From CAZIOH01 sp964540815 (GTDB lineage: Bacteria; Myxococcota_A; Polyangia; Fen-1088), in NCBI GenBank assembly GCA_964540815.1, contig CAZIOH010000019.1:1-64000 (forward strand): a stretch of 64,000 bases of DNA, in the 5' to 3' direction. Below the pieces are notes generated by a model. It was not told where the DNA came from and searched no databases. It was given only the letters and a program-made list of their open reading frames with translations. Made by a program: the position numbers and the translations under genes. Below are positions 36,812 through 45,847 of this stretch, in pieces; position 1 is the stretch's first letter, and every line of letters begins with the position of its first letter.

Positions 36812-38062
36812 ATGATCGACACGATAAAGAGGATACGTCGCACGGCACTGGCCATCTCAATCTCAATCGCGATGCCCGCGTCGATCGCGGGCACCCAGGC
36901 GCGAGCGCTGGCGGCGGATCTTCCGACCGCGACGGTGGACACCACCGGACTGGCGGTCACCGATACCGAGGTGACGGTGGGGCAGCTCCACAGCGCGACT
37001 GGAACCATGGCCATCAGCGAGACCGGCTCGATCCAGGCGGAGCGGCTGGCCATCGAGCAAATCAACGCAGCCGGGGGGATCCTCGGCCGCAAGATCAAGA
37101 TCATCCAGGAAGATGGAGCCAGCGACTGGCCGACCTTCGCGGAGAAGGCCAAGAAGCTGCTGGTCTCGGACAAGGTCGCCGCGGTGTTTGGCTGCTGGAC
37201 CTCGGCCTCCCGCAAGGCCGTGCTGCCGGTGTTCGAAAAGGAAAATGGGCTGCTCTACTACCCCACGTTCTACGAAGGCCTCGAGCAGTCCAAGAACGTC
37301 ATCTACACCGGGCAGGAGGCCACCCAGCAGATCCTGGCGGGTCTCGACTGGCTGTACAAGGAGAAGAAGGCCAAGACCTTCTTCCTGATCGGATCCGACT
37401 ACATCTGGCCCCGCACCTCCAACAAGATCGCGCGCAAGCACATCGAGAACGTGCTGCACGGGACGGTGGTCGGTGAGGAGTACTATCCGCTCGGGCATAC
37501 CCAGTTCGGCTCCCTCATCAACAAGATCAAGCTGAAGAAGCCCGACGCCATCTACGCCATCGTGGTGGGCGGCAGCAACGTGTCGTTCTACAAGCAGATG
37601 AAGGCGGCCGGGGTGACCTCGGACAAGCAGACCCTGCTCACCATCTCGGTCACCGAGGACGAGCTGCTCGGGATCGGGGGCGAGAACGTCGCGGGGTTCT
37701 ACGCCGCCATGAAGTACTTCCAGTCCCTCGACAACGACAACAACAAGAAGTTCGTGACCGCCTTCAAGGCCAAGTACGGCGACAAGGCGGTGATCGGCGA
37801 CGTTACCCAGGCCGCCTACCTCGGACCCTGGCTGTGGAAGGCGGCGGTGGAGAAGGCCAAGAGCTTCGACGTGGACAAGGTGGTGGCGGCCTCGCCCGGG
37901 ATCGAGCTCAAGACCGCCCCCGAGGGGTACGTCAAGGTTCACCCCAACCATCATCTCTGGAGCAAGCTGCGTGTCGGGCAGGTCCAGTCCAACGGGCAGT
38001 TCAAGGTGCTCTACCAGTCGGATTTGATCGAGCCGAATCCGTTCCCCAAGGGTTACCAGTGA
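36812..38062 (+). CDS. urtA: urea/short-chain amide ABC transporter, substrate-binding protein
   Basis: A 416-residue periplasmic binding protein. The Sec signal peptide MIDTIKRIRRTALAISISIA is cleaved near ARALAAD. The mature part begins with 'TVGQLHSATGTMAISE' and shows UrtA/FmdD landmarks: 'GRKIKIIQEDGASDWPTFAE', 'FGCWTSASRKAVLPVFEK', 'LLYYPTFYEGLEQSKNVIYTG' and 'IGSDYIWPRTSNKIARK'. It captures urea or formamide/acetamide and delivers it to UrtBC. The presence of formamidase downstream favours amides, as in the Methylophilus fmd operon. It is first gene of the operon. Confidence 0.92.
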   Translation: MIDTIKRIRRTALAISISIAMPASIAGTQARALAADLPTATVDTTGLAVTDTEVTVGQLHSATGTMAISETGSIQAERLAIEQINAAGGILGRKIKIIQEDGASDWPTFAEKAKKLLVSDKVAAVFGCWTSASRKAVLPVFEKENGLLYYPTFYEGLEQSKNVIYTGQEATQQILAGLDWLYKEKKAKTFFLIGSDYIWPRTSNKIARKHIENVLHGTVVGEEYYPLGHTQFGSLINKIKLKKPDAIYAIVVGGSNVSFYKQMKAAGVTSDKQTLLTISVTEDELLGIGGENVAGFYAAMKYFQSLDNDNNKKFVTAFKAKYGDKAVIGDVTQAAYLGPWLWKAAVEKAKSFDVDKVVAASPGIELKTAPEGYVKVHPNHHLWSKLRVGQVQSNGQFKVLYQSDLIEPNPFPKGYQ

Positions 38063-38124
38063 GCCGCTAGCCAAGGGCGGCGCCTGAAACACTCCGCGGG
38101 AGACACCTCCGAAGGAAGCCATCG

Positions 38125-39042
38125 ATGACGTCCATCTCAGATCTGTTCTCGATATTCGTGATGCAGGGATTCAACGGGCTCAGCGCCTTTTGCGTCCTCC
38201 TGCTGATGGCGCTGGGCCTCGCCATCATCTTCGGGCAGATGGGCGTCATCAACATGGCGCACGGCGAGTTTCTCACCATCGGGGCGTACACCACCTACCT
38301 GCTCTCGGAGGTGAGCCAGCGCTGGGCCCCCTGGATGGCCAAGTCCTACTTCGTGGTGTCGATCGCGGTCTCGTTCGTCATCGCGGCCCTGGTCGGGCTG
38401 GTGATCGAGCAGCTGATGATCCGGCGCCTCTACAAGCGCCCGCTCGACACCCTGCTCGCCACCTGGGGGCTGAGCCTCTGCATGCAGCAGATGTTCCGCT
38501 CGATCTTCGGTCCCAAGGAGGTCAGCGCCACCTTGCCCGACTGGTTGATGGGCTCGCTCCAGCCAAAGGCCGGGCTCGACATCCCGATCAACGGCCTGGT
38601 GGTCATGGGGCTGACGGTCTTCCTGACCGGGATCGTTTTCCTCGGGCTCTACCGGTCGCGCGTGGGGGTGCAGGTCCGGGCCACCATGCAGAACCGGGTG
38701 ATGGCCAACGCCTGCGGGATCGACACCCGGCGGGTGGACAGGCTGACCTTCGCCCTCGGCTGTGGTCTGGCCGGCGTGGCGGGGGCGGCCTTCACCACCA
38801 TCGGCTCGACCGGTCCCACCAGCGGCTCGATGTACATCGTCGATACCTTCCTGGTCGTGGTGTTCGGTGGCGCCCAGAGCCTGGTCGGCACCATCGCCTC
38901 GGCATTCGGGATCGCCCAGACCCAGGCCACCACCGAGTTCTTCCTGACCGGTTCGACCGCCAAGGTCATCACCCTGTGCACGGTCATCGTGATCCTGATG
39001 TTGCGCCCCCAGGGGCTCTTCGCGACCAAAGTACGACGATAG
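38125..39042 (+). CDS. urtB: urea/amide ABC transporter permease UrtB
   Basis: A 305-residue LivH-type permease with about eight membrane helices. 'GLAIIFGQMGVINMAHGEFLTIGAYTTYL' is the family signature of branched-chain amino acid and urea permeases. It lacks the long N-terminal periplasmic extension seen in many proteobacterial UrtB proteins. GAAGGAAG eight bases before the ATG fixes the start. It forms the membrane channel with UrtC. It is separated from urtA by 62 bp. Confidence 0.92.
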   Translation: MTSISDLFSIFVMQGFNGLSAFCVLLLMALGLAIIFGQMGVINMAHGEFLTIGAYTTYLLSEVSQRWAPWMAKSYFVVSIAVSFVIAALVGLVIEQLMIRRLYKRPLDTLLATWGLSLCMQQMFRSIFGPKEVSATLPDWLMGSLQPKAGLDIPINGLVVMGLTVFLTGIVFLGLYRSRVGVQVRATMQNRVMANACGIDTRRVDRLTFALGCGLAGVAGAAFTTIGSTGPTSGSMYIVDTFLVVVFGGAQSLVGTIASAFGIAQTQATTEFFLTGSTAKVITLCTVIVILMLRPQGLFATKVRR

Positions 39043-39074
39043 TGCGGCGATAGTACGACGTTAGAGGCGTTCAA

Positions 39075-40400
39075 ATGAGTGTAACCACCACCGCAGAAGG
39101 CAGGATCCCCGCCACCCAGCAGCCCGACGGCGGGATGCGCTTCATGCAGACGGTCCGCGACCGCCGCGGCACCCTGCTCTTCATCCTGACGGCCATCTTG
39201 CTGCTGGTCGTCTTCCCGGTTGCGATGAGCAACTTTCGTCTCAACCTGGTTGGCAAGTACCTGACCTATGCCTTCGTATCGGTCGGGCTGGTCATCTGCT
39301 GGGGCTACGGCGGCATCCTCAGCCTCGGTCAGGGGGTGTTCTTCGGCCTCGGCGGGTACTGCATGGCCATGTTCCTCAAGCTCGAGGCCTCCGATCCCAT
39401 CTCGACCAAGATCCAGTCCACCCCCGGGATCCCGGACTTCATGGACTGGAACCAGATCACCGCCCTGCCGATGTTCTGGCGACCCTTCAAGAGCCTGCTC
39501 TTCTCGCTGGGGGCCATCCCCCTCTTGCCGGGGCTGGTCGCGCTCGTCGTCGGGTCGGCCATGTTCAAGCGCCGGGTGGGCGGCGTCTACTTCGCCATCA
39601 TCACCCAGGCGGTGGCGTCGATTCTGTCCATCCTCATCATCGGCCAGCAGGGCTACACCGGGGGTGTGAACGGCATCACCGACCTGCGGACCCTGCACGG
39701 CTGGGACATCCGCTCCGACTCGGCCAAGCGGCTGCTCTACTACCTGAACGCGGTCCTGCTGCTCGGGTCGGTCTACCTCGGGCAACGCATGCTCGGGAGC
39801 AAGCTCGGTCGCTTGCTGGTGGCCTTGCGTGACAAGGAGGAGCGGGTGCGCTTCTCCGGCTACGACGTGGCCAACCTCAAGACCTTCGCCTTCGTCTTCG
39901 CGGCCGTGATGGCGGCGATCGGGGGGGCCATGTTCACCCTGCAGGTCGGCTTCATGTCCCCGTCGTTCGTGGGGATCGTGCCGTCGATCGAGATGGTGAT
40001 CGGGGTGGCGGTCGGTGGGCGGATCTCGCTGCTCGGGGCCATCTACGGGACCCTGCTGGTCAACTTCGCGAAGACCTACTTCTCCGAGCGCTTTCCGGAG
40101 CTGTGGCTCTACCTGATCGGGGCCCTCTTCATCGGGGTGGTGATGGTCTTTCCGAACGGGCTGGCCGGGCTGCGGAGCGTGACCGGTGTCAGCCTCCGGG
40201 ATGGCTGGAGGCGGCTCGTGCGGGCGGTGCGCGGCGCGACCGGCGCCTCGGCGCGCGCGGCGGCCGCGCAAGGCGGGGCCGGGGCCACCGTGGAGGTCTC
40301 GACCGGGGGCATGGCCATGGTCAGCGTCGGGCAGCTGGAGGGGGGACCGCCCGACGACGACGCCGCGGAGGCCCGTCGCGCCGAGGGCGGGTCGCGATGA
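39075..40400 (+). CDS. urtC: urea/amide ABC transporter permease UrtC
   Basis: A 441-residue LivM-type permease. It has about ten membrane helices with 'ICWGYGGILSLGQGVFFGLGGYCMA' and 'RVRFSGYDVANLKTFAFVFAA', the conserved coupling segment. A large loop around residues 110-140 is typical of UrtC. The last 70 residues are an Ala/Gly-rich, charged cytoplasmic tail of no recognised fold, unusual for the family and possibly dispensable. The stop overlaps the urtD start (ATGA at 40397-40400). Confidence 0.92.
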   Translation: MSVTTTAEGRIPATQQPDGGMRFMQTVRDRRGTLLFILTAILLLVVFPVAMSNFRLNLVGKYLTYAFVSVGLVICWGYGGILSLGQGVFFGLGGYCMAMFLKLEASDPISTKIQSTPGIPDFMDWNQITALPMFWRPFKSLLFSLGAIPLLPGLVALVVGSAMFKRRVGGVYFAIITQAVASILSILIIGQQGYTGGVNGITDLRTLHGWDIRSDSAKRLLYYLNAVLLLGSVYLGQRMLGSKLGRLLVALRDKEERVRFSGYDVANLKTFAFVFAAVMAAIGGAMFTLQVGFMSPSFVGIVPSIEMVIGVAVGGRISLLGAIYGTLLVNFAKTYFSERFPELWLYLIGALFIGVVMVFPNGLAGLRSVTGVSLRDGWRRLVRAVRGATGASARAAAAQGGAGATVEVSTGGMAMVSVGQLEGGPPDDDAAEARRAEGGSR

Positions 40401-41146
40401 TTGGCCCGGCCAGCAACTACCTCCTGGCGGTGGAGGGGCTGACGGTGTCCTTCGACGGCTTCAAGGCCGTGGACGACCTGTCCTTCTACGTGGGACGCGA
40501 CGAGCTGCGCGCCATCATCGGGCCGAACGGGGCCGGCAAGACCACCGTGCTCGACCTGATCTCTGGTCGCACGCAGCCCTCGTCGGGCAGCATCGTCTTC
40601 AACGGCGAGGAGCTGCGCAACATGCGCGAGCACGAGATCGTCCGCAAGGGAATCGGGCGGAAGTTCCAGACGCCGTCGGTCTATGAATCCTTGACGGTCT
40701 TCGAGAACCTGGAGATGTCCTACCCGGCAGGGCGCACCGCCTTCGGCGCCTGGGCCTTCAAGCGGACCCGAGCGGTGGTCGACAAGGTGCACGAGGTCGC
40801 CGAGGCGGTCTACCTGGTGGACCGGCTGGACGATCGGGCCGAGCTGCTCAGCCACGGCGAGAAGCAGTGGCTCGAGATCGGGATGCTGCTGATCCAGTCC
40901 CCGGCGCTGATGATGCTGGACGAGCCGGTGGCGGGGATGAGCGCCCCCGAGCGCGAGCGCACGGCCGAGCTGCTCAAGCGGATCTGCCAGACCGCCGCGG
41001 TGGTGGTGGTGGAGCACGACATGGAGTTCGTGAAGCGGATCGCCCATCGGGTGATGGTCATGCACCAGGGGAAGTGGCTGGCCGAGGGGAGCATGGAGCA
41101 CGTCCAGAACGATCCGCGGGTGATCGACGTCTATCTGGGGCATTGA
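40397..41146 (+). CDS. urtD: urea/amide ABC transporter ATP-binding protein UrtD
   Basis: A 249-residue LivG-type ATPase. Walker A is GPNGAGKTT; Walker B is LMMLDEP. The signature region reads LSHGEKQWLEIGM, the divergent form usual for UrtD. 'VVVVEHDMEFVKRIAHRVMVMHQG' contains the switch His. It energises UrtBC together with UrtE. Translationally coupled to urtC. Confidence 0.93.
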   Translation: MIGPASNYLLAVEGLTVSFDGFKAVDDLSFYVGRDELRAIIGPNGAGKTTVLDLISGRTQPSSGSIVFNGEELRNMREHEIVRKGIGRKFQTPSVYESLTVFENLEMSYPAGRTAFGAWAFKRTRAVVDKVHEVAEAVYLVDRLDDRAELLSHGEKQWLEIGMLLIQSPALMMLDEPVAGMSAPERERTAELLKRICQTAAVVVVEHDMEFVKRIAHRVMVMHQGKWLAEGSMEHVQNDPRVIDVYLGH

Positions 41147-41197
41147 TCCGGCGCCCGTCAGGGGGCAACCAGCGCAGAGCAAAGGAGGCAGCGGACT

Positions 41198-41896
41198 TTG
41201 GAATCGGCATTGCTGAGGGTCGAGGACGTCAAGGTGAGCTATGGACAGAGCCAGGTGATCCCTGGGCTGTCCTTTCACGCCGAGGAGAACGAGATCGTCG
41301 CGGTGATGGGTCGGAATGGGATGGGCAAGACCACCCTCTTCAAGGCCCTGATCGGGATCCTGCCTTTGCGGGGGGGCAGCATCGTGGTCGGTGGGAAGTC
41401 GCTCGGCGGACAGGAGCCCTGCGAGCGGGTCAAGGAAGGGCTGGCTTACGTGCCGCAGGGCCGCCTGATCTTCCCATTCCTGACCGTGGAGGAGAACATC
41501 CAGGCGGGGTTGCGGTCGCGCCGGGAGGGCGTCCCGGAGGAGATCTTCGGCTTCTTCCCGGTCCTCAAGGAGATGCGCAAGCGCCGCGGCGGCAACCTCT
41601 CCGGCGGGCAGCAGCAACAACTGGCGATCGCCCGGGCGCTGGCCAGCCATCCGCGCGTGTTGCTGCTCGACGAGCCCACCGAGGGAATCCAGCCATCGAT
41701 CATCAAGGAGCTGGCCCAGATCCTCAAGCTGATCCGCGACAAGAAGGGGCTGACCATCATCGTGTCGGAGCAGGTGTTGAGCTTCGCCCTCGACGTGGCG
41801 GATCGGTTGCTGGTGCTCGATCGTGGGCGGGCGATCCAGGAGAGCCTGCGGTCCGAGGTGGACGTCCTCACCATGAACCGGCTGCTGTCGATCTGA
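41198..41896 (+). CDS. urtE: urea/amide ABC transporter ATP-binding protein UrtE
   Basis: A 232-residue LivF-type ATPase with GRNGMGKTT (Walker A), LSGGQQQQLAIARAL (signature), LLLDEPTEGIQPSII (Walker B) and 'IIVSEQVLSFALDVADR'. The initiation codon is TTG, supported by a very strong AAAGGAGG about nine bases upstream; no ATG gives a better N-terminus. The tetranucleotide AATG is repeated four times just after the stop (41901-41916). Confidence 0.92.
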   Translation: MESALLRVEDVKVSYGQSQVIPGLSFHAEENEIVAVMGRNGMGKTTLFKALIGILPLRGGSIVVGGKSLGGQEPCERVKEGLAYVPQGRLIFPFLTVEENIQAGLRSRREGVPEEIFGFFPVLKEMRKRRGGNLSGGQQQQLAIARALASHPRVLLLDEPTEGIQPSIIKELAQILKLIRDKKGLTIIVSEQVLSFALDVADRLLVLDRGRAIQESLRSEVDVLTMNRLLSI

Positions 41897-41968
41897 GCGG
41901 AATGAATGAATGAATGCGTGCACGAGTGCTGACTGACCCAACCCGCAAGTTCCAAGGAGGCCGAGAGA

Positions 41969-43159
41969 ATGCCAAAGACGTTGTTCAAGGTTGATTTGAC
42001 CAAGCCCATGGGGAAGCAGGAGATTGTCGGACACAACCGGTGGCATCCGGACATCCCCACCGCGGTCACCGTCAAGCCCGGGGACGTCTTTCGCATCGAG
42101 TGCAAGGACTGGACGGACGGGCAGATCAAGAACGACGACGATCCCACGGACATCGAGAAGGTCAAGCTGACCGTGGTGCACGTGCTGAGCGGCCCCATCT
42201 ACGTCGAGGGCGCCGCGCCCGGCGACATCCTGGTGGTCGACTTGCTCGACGTGGGCGCGCTGCCCAACGACGAGTGGGGCTTCACGGGGATCTTCGACCG
42301 CAACAACGGGGGCGGTTTCCTCACCGATCATTACCCCAAGGCCCAGAAGGCCATCTGGGATCTGCAAGGCATCTACGCCAGCAGCCGCCACATCCCCGGG
42401 GTGAAGTTCGCGGGCATTCCTCACCCGGGCCTGATTGGCTGTGCGCCCTCGCAGGAGCTCCTCAACACCTGGAACAAGCGCGAGAAGGCCCTGGTGGACA
42501 AGGGGGGGGGACCGGCCTGGAAGCCCAAGATCCCGCCGCTGGCCGCGCTCCCCGAGCCGGAGAACGCGGTCCTGGGATCGCTCAAGGGTGCCGACTTCGA
42601 GCGGGTGGCCAAGGAGGGCGCGCGGACGGTGCCGCCACGCGAGCACGGCGGCAACTGCGACATCAAGAACCTCTCCAAGGGCTCGCGGATCTACTTCCCG
42701 GTGTACGTCCCGGGCGCGAAGCTCTCGATGGGCGACATTCACTTCTCGCAGGGCGACGGCGAGATCTCGTTCTGCGGGGCGATCGAGATGTCCGGCTACC
42801 TCGATCTCCACGTGAGCTTGATCAAGGGGGGCGTGGCCAAGTACGGGATGGTCAACCCCATCTTCAAGCCGGGCCCTGTGGAGCCCAGATATTCGGAGTT
42901 CCTGGTATTCGAGGGTATCTCGGTGGACGAGTTCACGGGCGAGCAGTACTACCTCGACGCCCATGTGTCGTACCGGAGGGCCTGTCTGAACGCGGTGGAG
43001 TATTTGAAGAAGTTCGGGTTCACCGGGGAGCAAGCCTACTTGCTGCTCAGCTGCGCCCCGATCGAGGGTCGGCTGTCGGGGGTGGTGGACATTCCCAACG
43101 CGTGCTGCACGCTCGCCCTGCCGACCGCCATCTTCGACAAGAACATCCTGCCGGTCTGA
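41969..43159 (+). CDS. fmdA: formamidase
   Basis: A 396-residue amidohydrolase of the acetamidase/formamidase family, hydrolysing formamide to formate and ammonia. 'GHNRWHPDIPTAVTVKPGD', 'EHGGNCDIKNLSKGSRIYFPV', and 'MGDIHFSQGDGEISFCGAIE' match FmdA of Methylophilus. Several His and Asp residues in these blocks are the proposed metal or catalytic sites. AAGGAGG ten bases before ATG 41969 fixes the start. Next to an ABC importer it would release ammonia from imported amides. It is the only amide-cleaving enzyme recognised in the operon and no urease gene is present in the window. Confidence 0.94.
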   Translation: MPKTLFKVDLTKPMGKQEIVGHNRWHPDIPTAVTVKPGDVFRIECKDWTDGQIKNDDDPTDIEKVKLTVVHVLSGPIYVEGAAPGDILVVDLLDVGALPNDEWGFTGIFDRNNGGGFLTDHYPKAQKAIWDLQGIYASSRHIPGVKFAGIPHPGLIGCAPSQELLNTWNKREKALVDKGGGPAWKPKIPPLAALPEPENAVLGSLKGADFERVAKEGARTVPPREHGGNCDIKNLSKGSRIYFPVYVPGAKLSMGDIHFSQGDGEISFCGAIEMSGYLDLHVSLIKGGVAKYGMVNPIFKPGPVEPRYSEFLVFEGISVDEFTGEQYYLDAHVSYRRACLNAVEYLKKFGFTGEQAYLLLSCAPIEGRLSGVVDIPNACCTLALPTAIFDKNILPV

Positions 43160-43160
43160 G

Positions 43161-43430
43161 ATGCCCCTTTACGAGTACGAGTGCGCAGGCTGTGGGCCGT
43201 TCGAGGCGCAGCGGGCCATGGCCGCGGCGACCGCGCCGGCGGTCTGCCCCGCTTGCGGGAAGCGCTCACGGCGCATCCTGTCTGCGACGGCGATTGCCGG
43301 GCCCCGCCGATCGGGGCGGCGCCGGGGCCGGGTGGAGCCGCAGCTCGTTGAGCAGCGAACGCAGAAGGACCCGCCGAAGGTGGCCCCGAGCGTCAGCACC
43401 CACGGGCGGCCGTGGATGATCGGTCACTGA
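43161..43430 (+). CDS. fmdB: FmdB-family zinc-ribbon protein
   Basis: An 89-residue protein. 'MPLYEYECAGCG' and 'CPACGKRS' supply the four Cys ligands (8, 11, 29, 32) of a zinc ribbon. The C-terminal half is basic and Pro-rich. FmdB proteins accompany amidase operons and are proposed regulators of their expression, though the mechanism is not established. It follows fmdA after a single base and is in the same frame as the next gene. Confidence 0.9.
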   Translation: MPLYEYECAGCGPFEAQRAMAAATAPAVCPACGKRSRRILSATAIAGPRRSGRRRGRVEPQLVEQRTQKDPPKVAPSVSTHGRPWMIGH

Positions 43431-43490
43431 GGATCAGGTCCACGCAAGATCGTCCCGGCGGGTGCCCATGCGCCCGCCGGGCGATATCCG

Positions 43491-44444
43491 TTGGTATTGC
43501 GGGGCTGCCGTCAGGACCTGTCCACAGGAGAAGAGGATCTGCTGAGGGCCCTCCCTCGCGGCAACTGGATTGGAGGGACGATTCCCTACTTCATGACCCC
43601 GGAGGGCGGCAGGACCTCGCGCGAACGGATCTTCGTCGAGGAGGTGCCCGCCTTTGGGCGAGCCCGCCCCCCCAAGGTCTACGACGCCCGCGGCATCTCC
43701 CAGATCGGCGTCGATTCCCCGGAGAATGGCTACACCATCGTGATCCTCCCGGCCTTCTCGGAGATTCACAGCCAGTACGCGCTCGAGGCACCGCAGTACA
43801 AGGATCTGTTCTTCAAGTCGGTGGCCGGCTGGATCGGCGGGATTCACCTCGACGATCTGGGCAAGAAGCAACCCCGGGTGTTCGATGGCTCGACCGGCGA
43901 GGTCCTGTCCGATCGGGGCCTGGCGCTGCACATCGAGCTGCCGACCTCGCACCGGGCCCAGATCGGGATCGTCAACATCTTCGAGCCCGGTGACGGCGAC
44001 GAGATCTTCTTCCCCGCCGCGGGCTTCTCCGCCAAGGATTGCATCGTGAACGGCGAGCGGCGGAGCTTCCACGACTACGTGGTGCAGAAGGGCCTCGACA
44101 CGCGGCTGCCCATGATCGCGGATTTCTGCGGAGCGCTGATCAACGTCAGCATCCAGGCGCTCGACGCGCCGACCGCCACGGTCAAGTTCTACGCGCCCGT
44201 CTTCGAGCGCGTCTCGTACCGGTTCGCGCGCCCGGTGGCCAGCTATCCTCAGAGCTTCACCGCCGCCATCCCCTCGGAGATCGCCACGCCGGTCTTCACC
44301 TGCAACTGCGTGCTCAATTACCTCTACGGCGAGCTCGAGAACCGTCGGACCGGCAGCCTGCTCGGACCCATGACCTTCGGCGAGATCGCCTTCCAGCTCC
44401 TGAACCAGACCCTGGTCTACGTGACCATCGTCCCCACCACCTGA
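43491..44444 (+). CDS. uncharacterised protein at the end of the urt-fmd operon
   Basis: A protein of about 317 residues that I do not firmly recognise (from memory it may be DUF6976; unverified). It opens, once in the conserved part, with 'LLRALPRGNWIGGTIPYFM' and later has 'DSPENGYTIVILPAFSEIHS' and 'HIELPTSHRAQIGIVNIFEP'. It has no signal peptide and no membrane segment. Translation must begin at TTG 43491 or 43497, or at a non-standard codon nearer GGAGAAGAGG at 43527-43536; no ATG exists between the upstream stop (43428) and the conserved part. This may indicate a shortened N-terminus. Gene linkage suggests a role in amide metabolism. Confidence 0.75.
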   Translation: MVLRGCRQDLSTGEEDLLRALPRGNWIGGTIPYFMTPEGGRTSRERIFVEEVPAFGRARPPKVYDARGISQIGVDSPENGYTIVILPAFSEIHSQYALEAPQYKDLFFKSVAGWIGGIHLDDLGKKQPRVFDGSTGEVLSDRGLALHIELPTSHRAQIGIVNIFEPGDGDEIFFPAAGFSAKDCIVNGERRSFHDYVVQKGLDTRLPMIADFCGALINVSIQALDAPTATVKFYAPVFERVSYRFARPVASYPQSFTAAIPSEIATPVFTCNCVLNYLYGELENRRTGSLLGPMTFGEIAFQLLNQTLVYVTIVPTT

Positions 44445-44551
44445 GAGAACCCCGTCGGGCCACCAGCGGTCTGGTGGGCCGGACCCCAGCAAGCCCGCGC
44501 AGCTCATCGGCGCCAAGTCGCGCCGATGAGCTGGCTCAGCCGCGCCGCGGC

Positions 44552-45847
44552 TCAGGCGCCGAGCTGTTGATCGACGTTCCCGGTGTACATGTCCCCGACG
44601 CTGGCCACCGTGCTCAGCCCCATGGCATGCAGGATGGTGGTCAGGACCTGGTTGTTCGCCGCGTTGTTCAGCTCGACCACCCGGCCGGTCTTGAAGAAGC
44701 CGCCGCAGCCGCCGGCGATCAGCCATGGCACGTTCTTGTCGTAGTGCGTGTTGCCCTCTTGCATGTCATTCGCGATGAGGACGCAGCTGTTGTCGAGGGC
44801 GGTTCCAGGGCCTTCCGCGGCGCCGTCGAGGATCCCGAGCAACGTCGCGAACTGGGTGTGCCACCAGGTATCGATGGTGGTCTTGTCGGCGGCCGCGCCG
44901 GCGCCCTGGTGCGCGATGGCGTGGTAGTTCTGCGTCGACACGCTCAACCAGGGGAAGGTGAGGCTGTTGCCACCGCCATCGTCGATGAGCTCGATGGTCA
45001 CCGCACGGGTTATCCCGCAGGTCACCGAGGTCGCGGCCAGCTTCATCATCAGGCTGACGAAGGTCGGGAAGTTGCCGACCTGGGTGAAGTCCACCGTCGC
45101 GCCGAGGGTTGGAGGGGCGCACCCGACGGTCAACACTTCACCAGTGAGCGCCTTCTCGATCCCGCGGACGGAGTCGAGGTGCGATTGAATCTTGACCTTG
45201 TCGTCCGCGCCGACCACCCCTTGAAATGCCGTGAGCTGCGAGTTCACCAGGTCGAGCACGCTCTTCCGCCGGGCCTGGGTGGTGCTCACCTGGGCCGGAG
45301 AGAGGTTCACCCCCGAGAAGAGCTGGGTGAACACCTTGGACGGGCTGGTGTTGGGCGTGTTCGCCACGCCGCCCGCCTTCCAGCTCAAGTGCGAGTTGCT
45401 GGGACGGCAACCGAGATTGAGCTGGGCGTTCGGGACGTTCGGGACGCTCTGCGCGATCAGCGTGTCGATGGACGCGCTGGTACCCTTCTGGGTCCCCGTC
45501 AGCATGCACGGATAGCCGAAGTGGCCGCCGTAGTTGTTGGAGTTGAAGACGTTCTGAATCGCGATGTTGTGGGGGATGAGCAGCTTGCTCCGGAACGGCG
45601 CGAGCGGCGTGAGGATGGGGAGCAAGGTCCCGGTGGTGAGGTCGAGGCCGTTCGCGGCCTGCCACCAGTTCTTCTGATAGATCCCGTTGGTGATGGCGAT
45701 CGCGATGAACCGCTTCGGCATGCCACCAGCGGCCGTGGCGGTGCCCGCCGTGGCGGCCGACGCCCACTCGTTGTTGAGGATCGGGAGCATCCCAGCGCCG
45801 ACCCCCAGCGCTTTGAGAAGGGCGCGGCGCGAGTACTTTTCCTTCAT
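44552..45847 (-). CDS. DUF1552 protein with RR signal (pair B)
   Basis: A 431-residue protein. MKEKYSRRALLKALGVGAGM is a Tat-type signal (SRRALLK). The body has 'KRFIAIAITNGIYQKNWW', 'LLIPHNIAIQNVFN', 'YGGHFGYPCMLTG', 'CVLIANDMQEGNTHYDK' and 'WLIAGGCGGFFKTGRVVEL', matching the DUF1552 layout of pair A. GGAGAAG about ten bases upstream supports ATG 45847. It overlaps the end of its DUF1592 partner by an ATGA (45844-45847), so partner proteins are made from one message. Function unknown. Confidence 0.82.
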   Translation of the reverse strand: MKEKYSRRALLKALGVGAGMLPILNNEWASAATAGTATAAGGMPKRFIAIAITNGIYQKNWWQAANGLDLTTGTLLPILTPLAPFRSKLLIPHNIAIQNVFNSNNYGGHFGYPCMLTGTQKGTSASIDTLIAQSVPNVPNAQLNLGCRPSNSHLSWKAGGVANTPNTSPSKVFTQLFSGVNLSPAQVSTTQARRKSVLDLVNSQLTAFQGVVGADDKVKIQSHLDSVRGIEKALTGEVLTVGCAPPTLGATVDFTQVGNFPTFVSLMMKLAATSVTCGITRAVTIELIDDGGGNSLTFPWLSVSTQNYHAIAHQGAGAAADKTTIDTWWHTQFATLLGILDGAAEGPGTALDNSCVLIANDMQEGNTHYDKNVPWLIAGGCGGFFKTGRVVELNNAANNQVLTTILHAMGLSTVASVGDMYTGNVDQQLGA

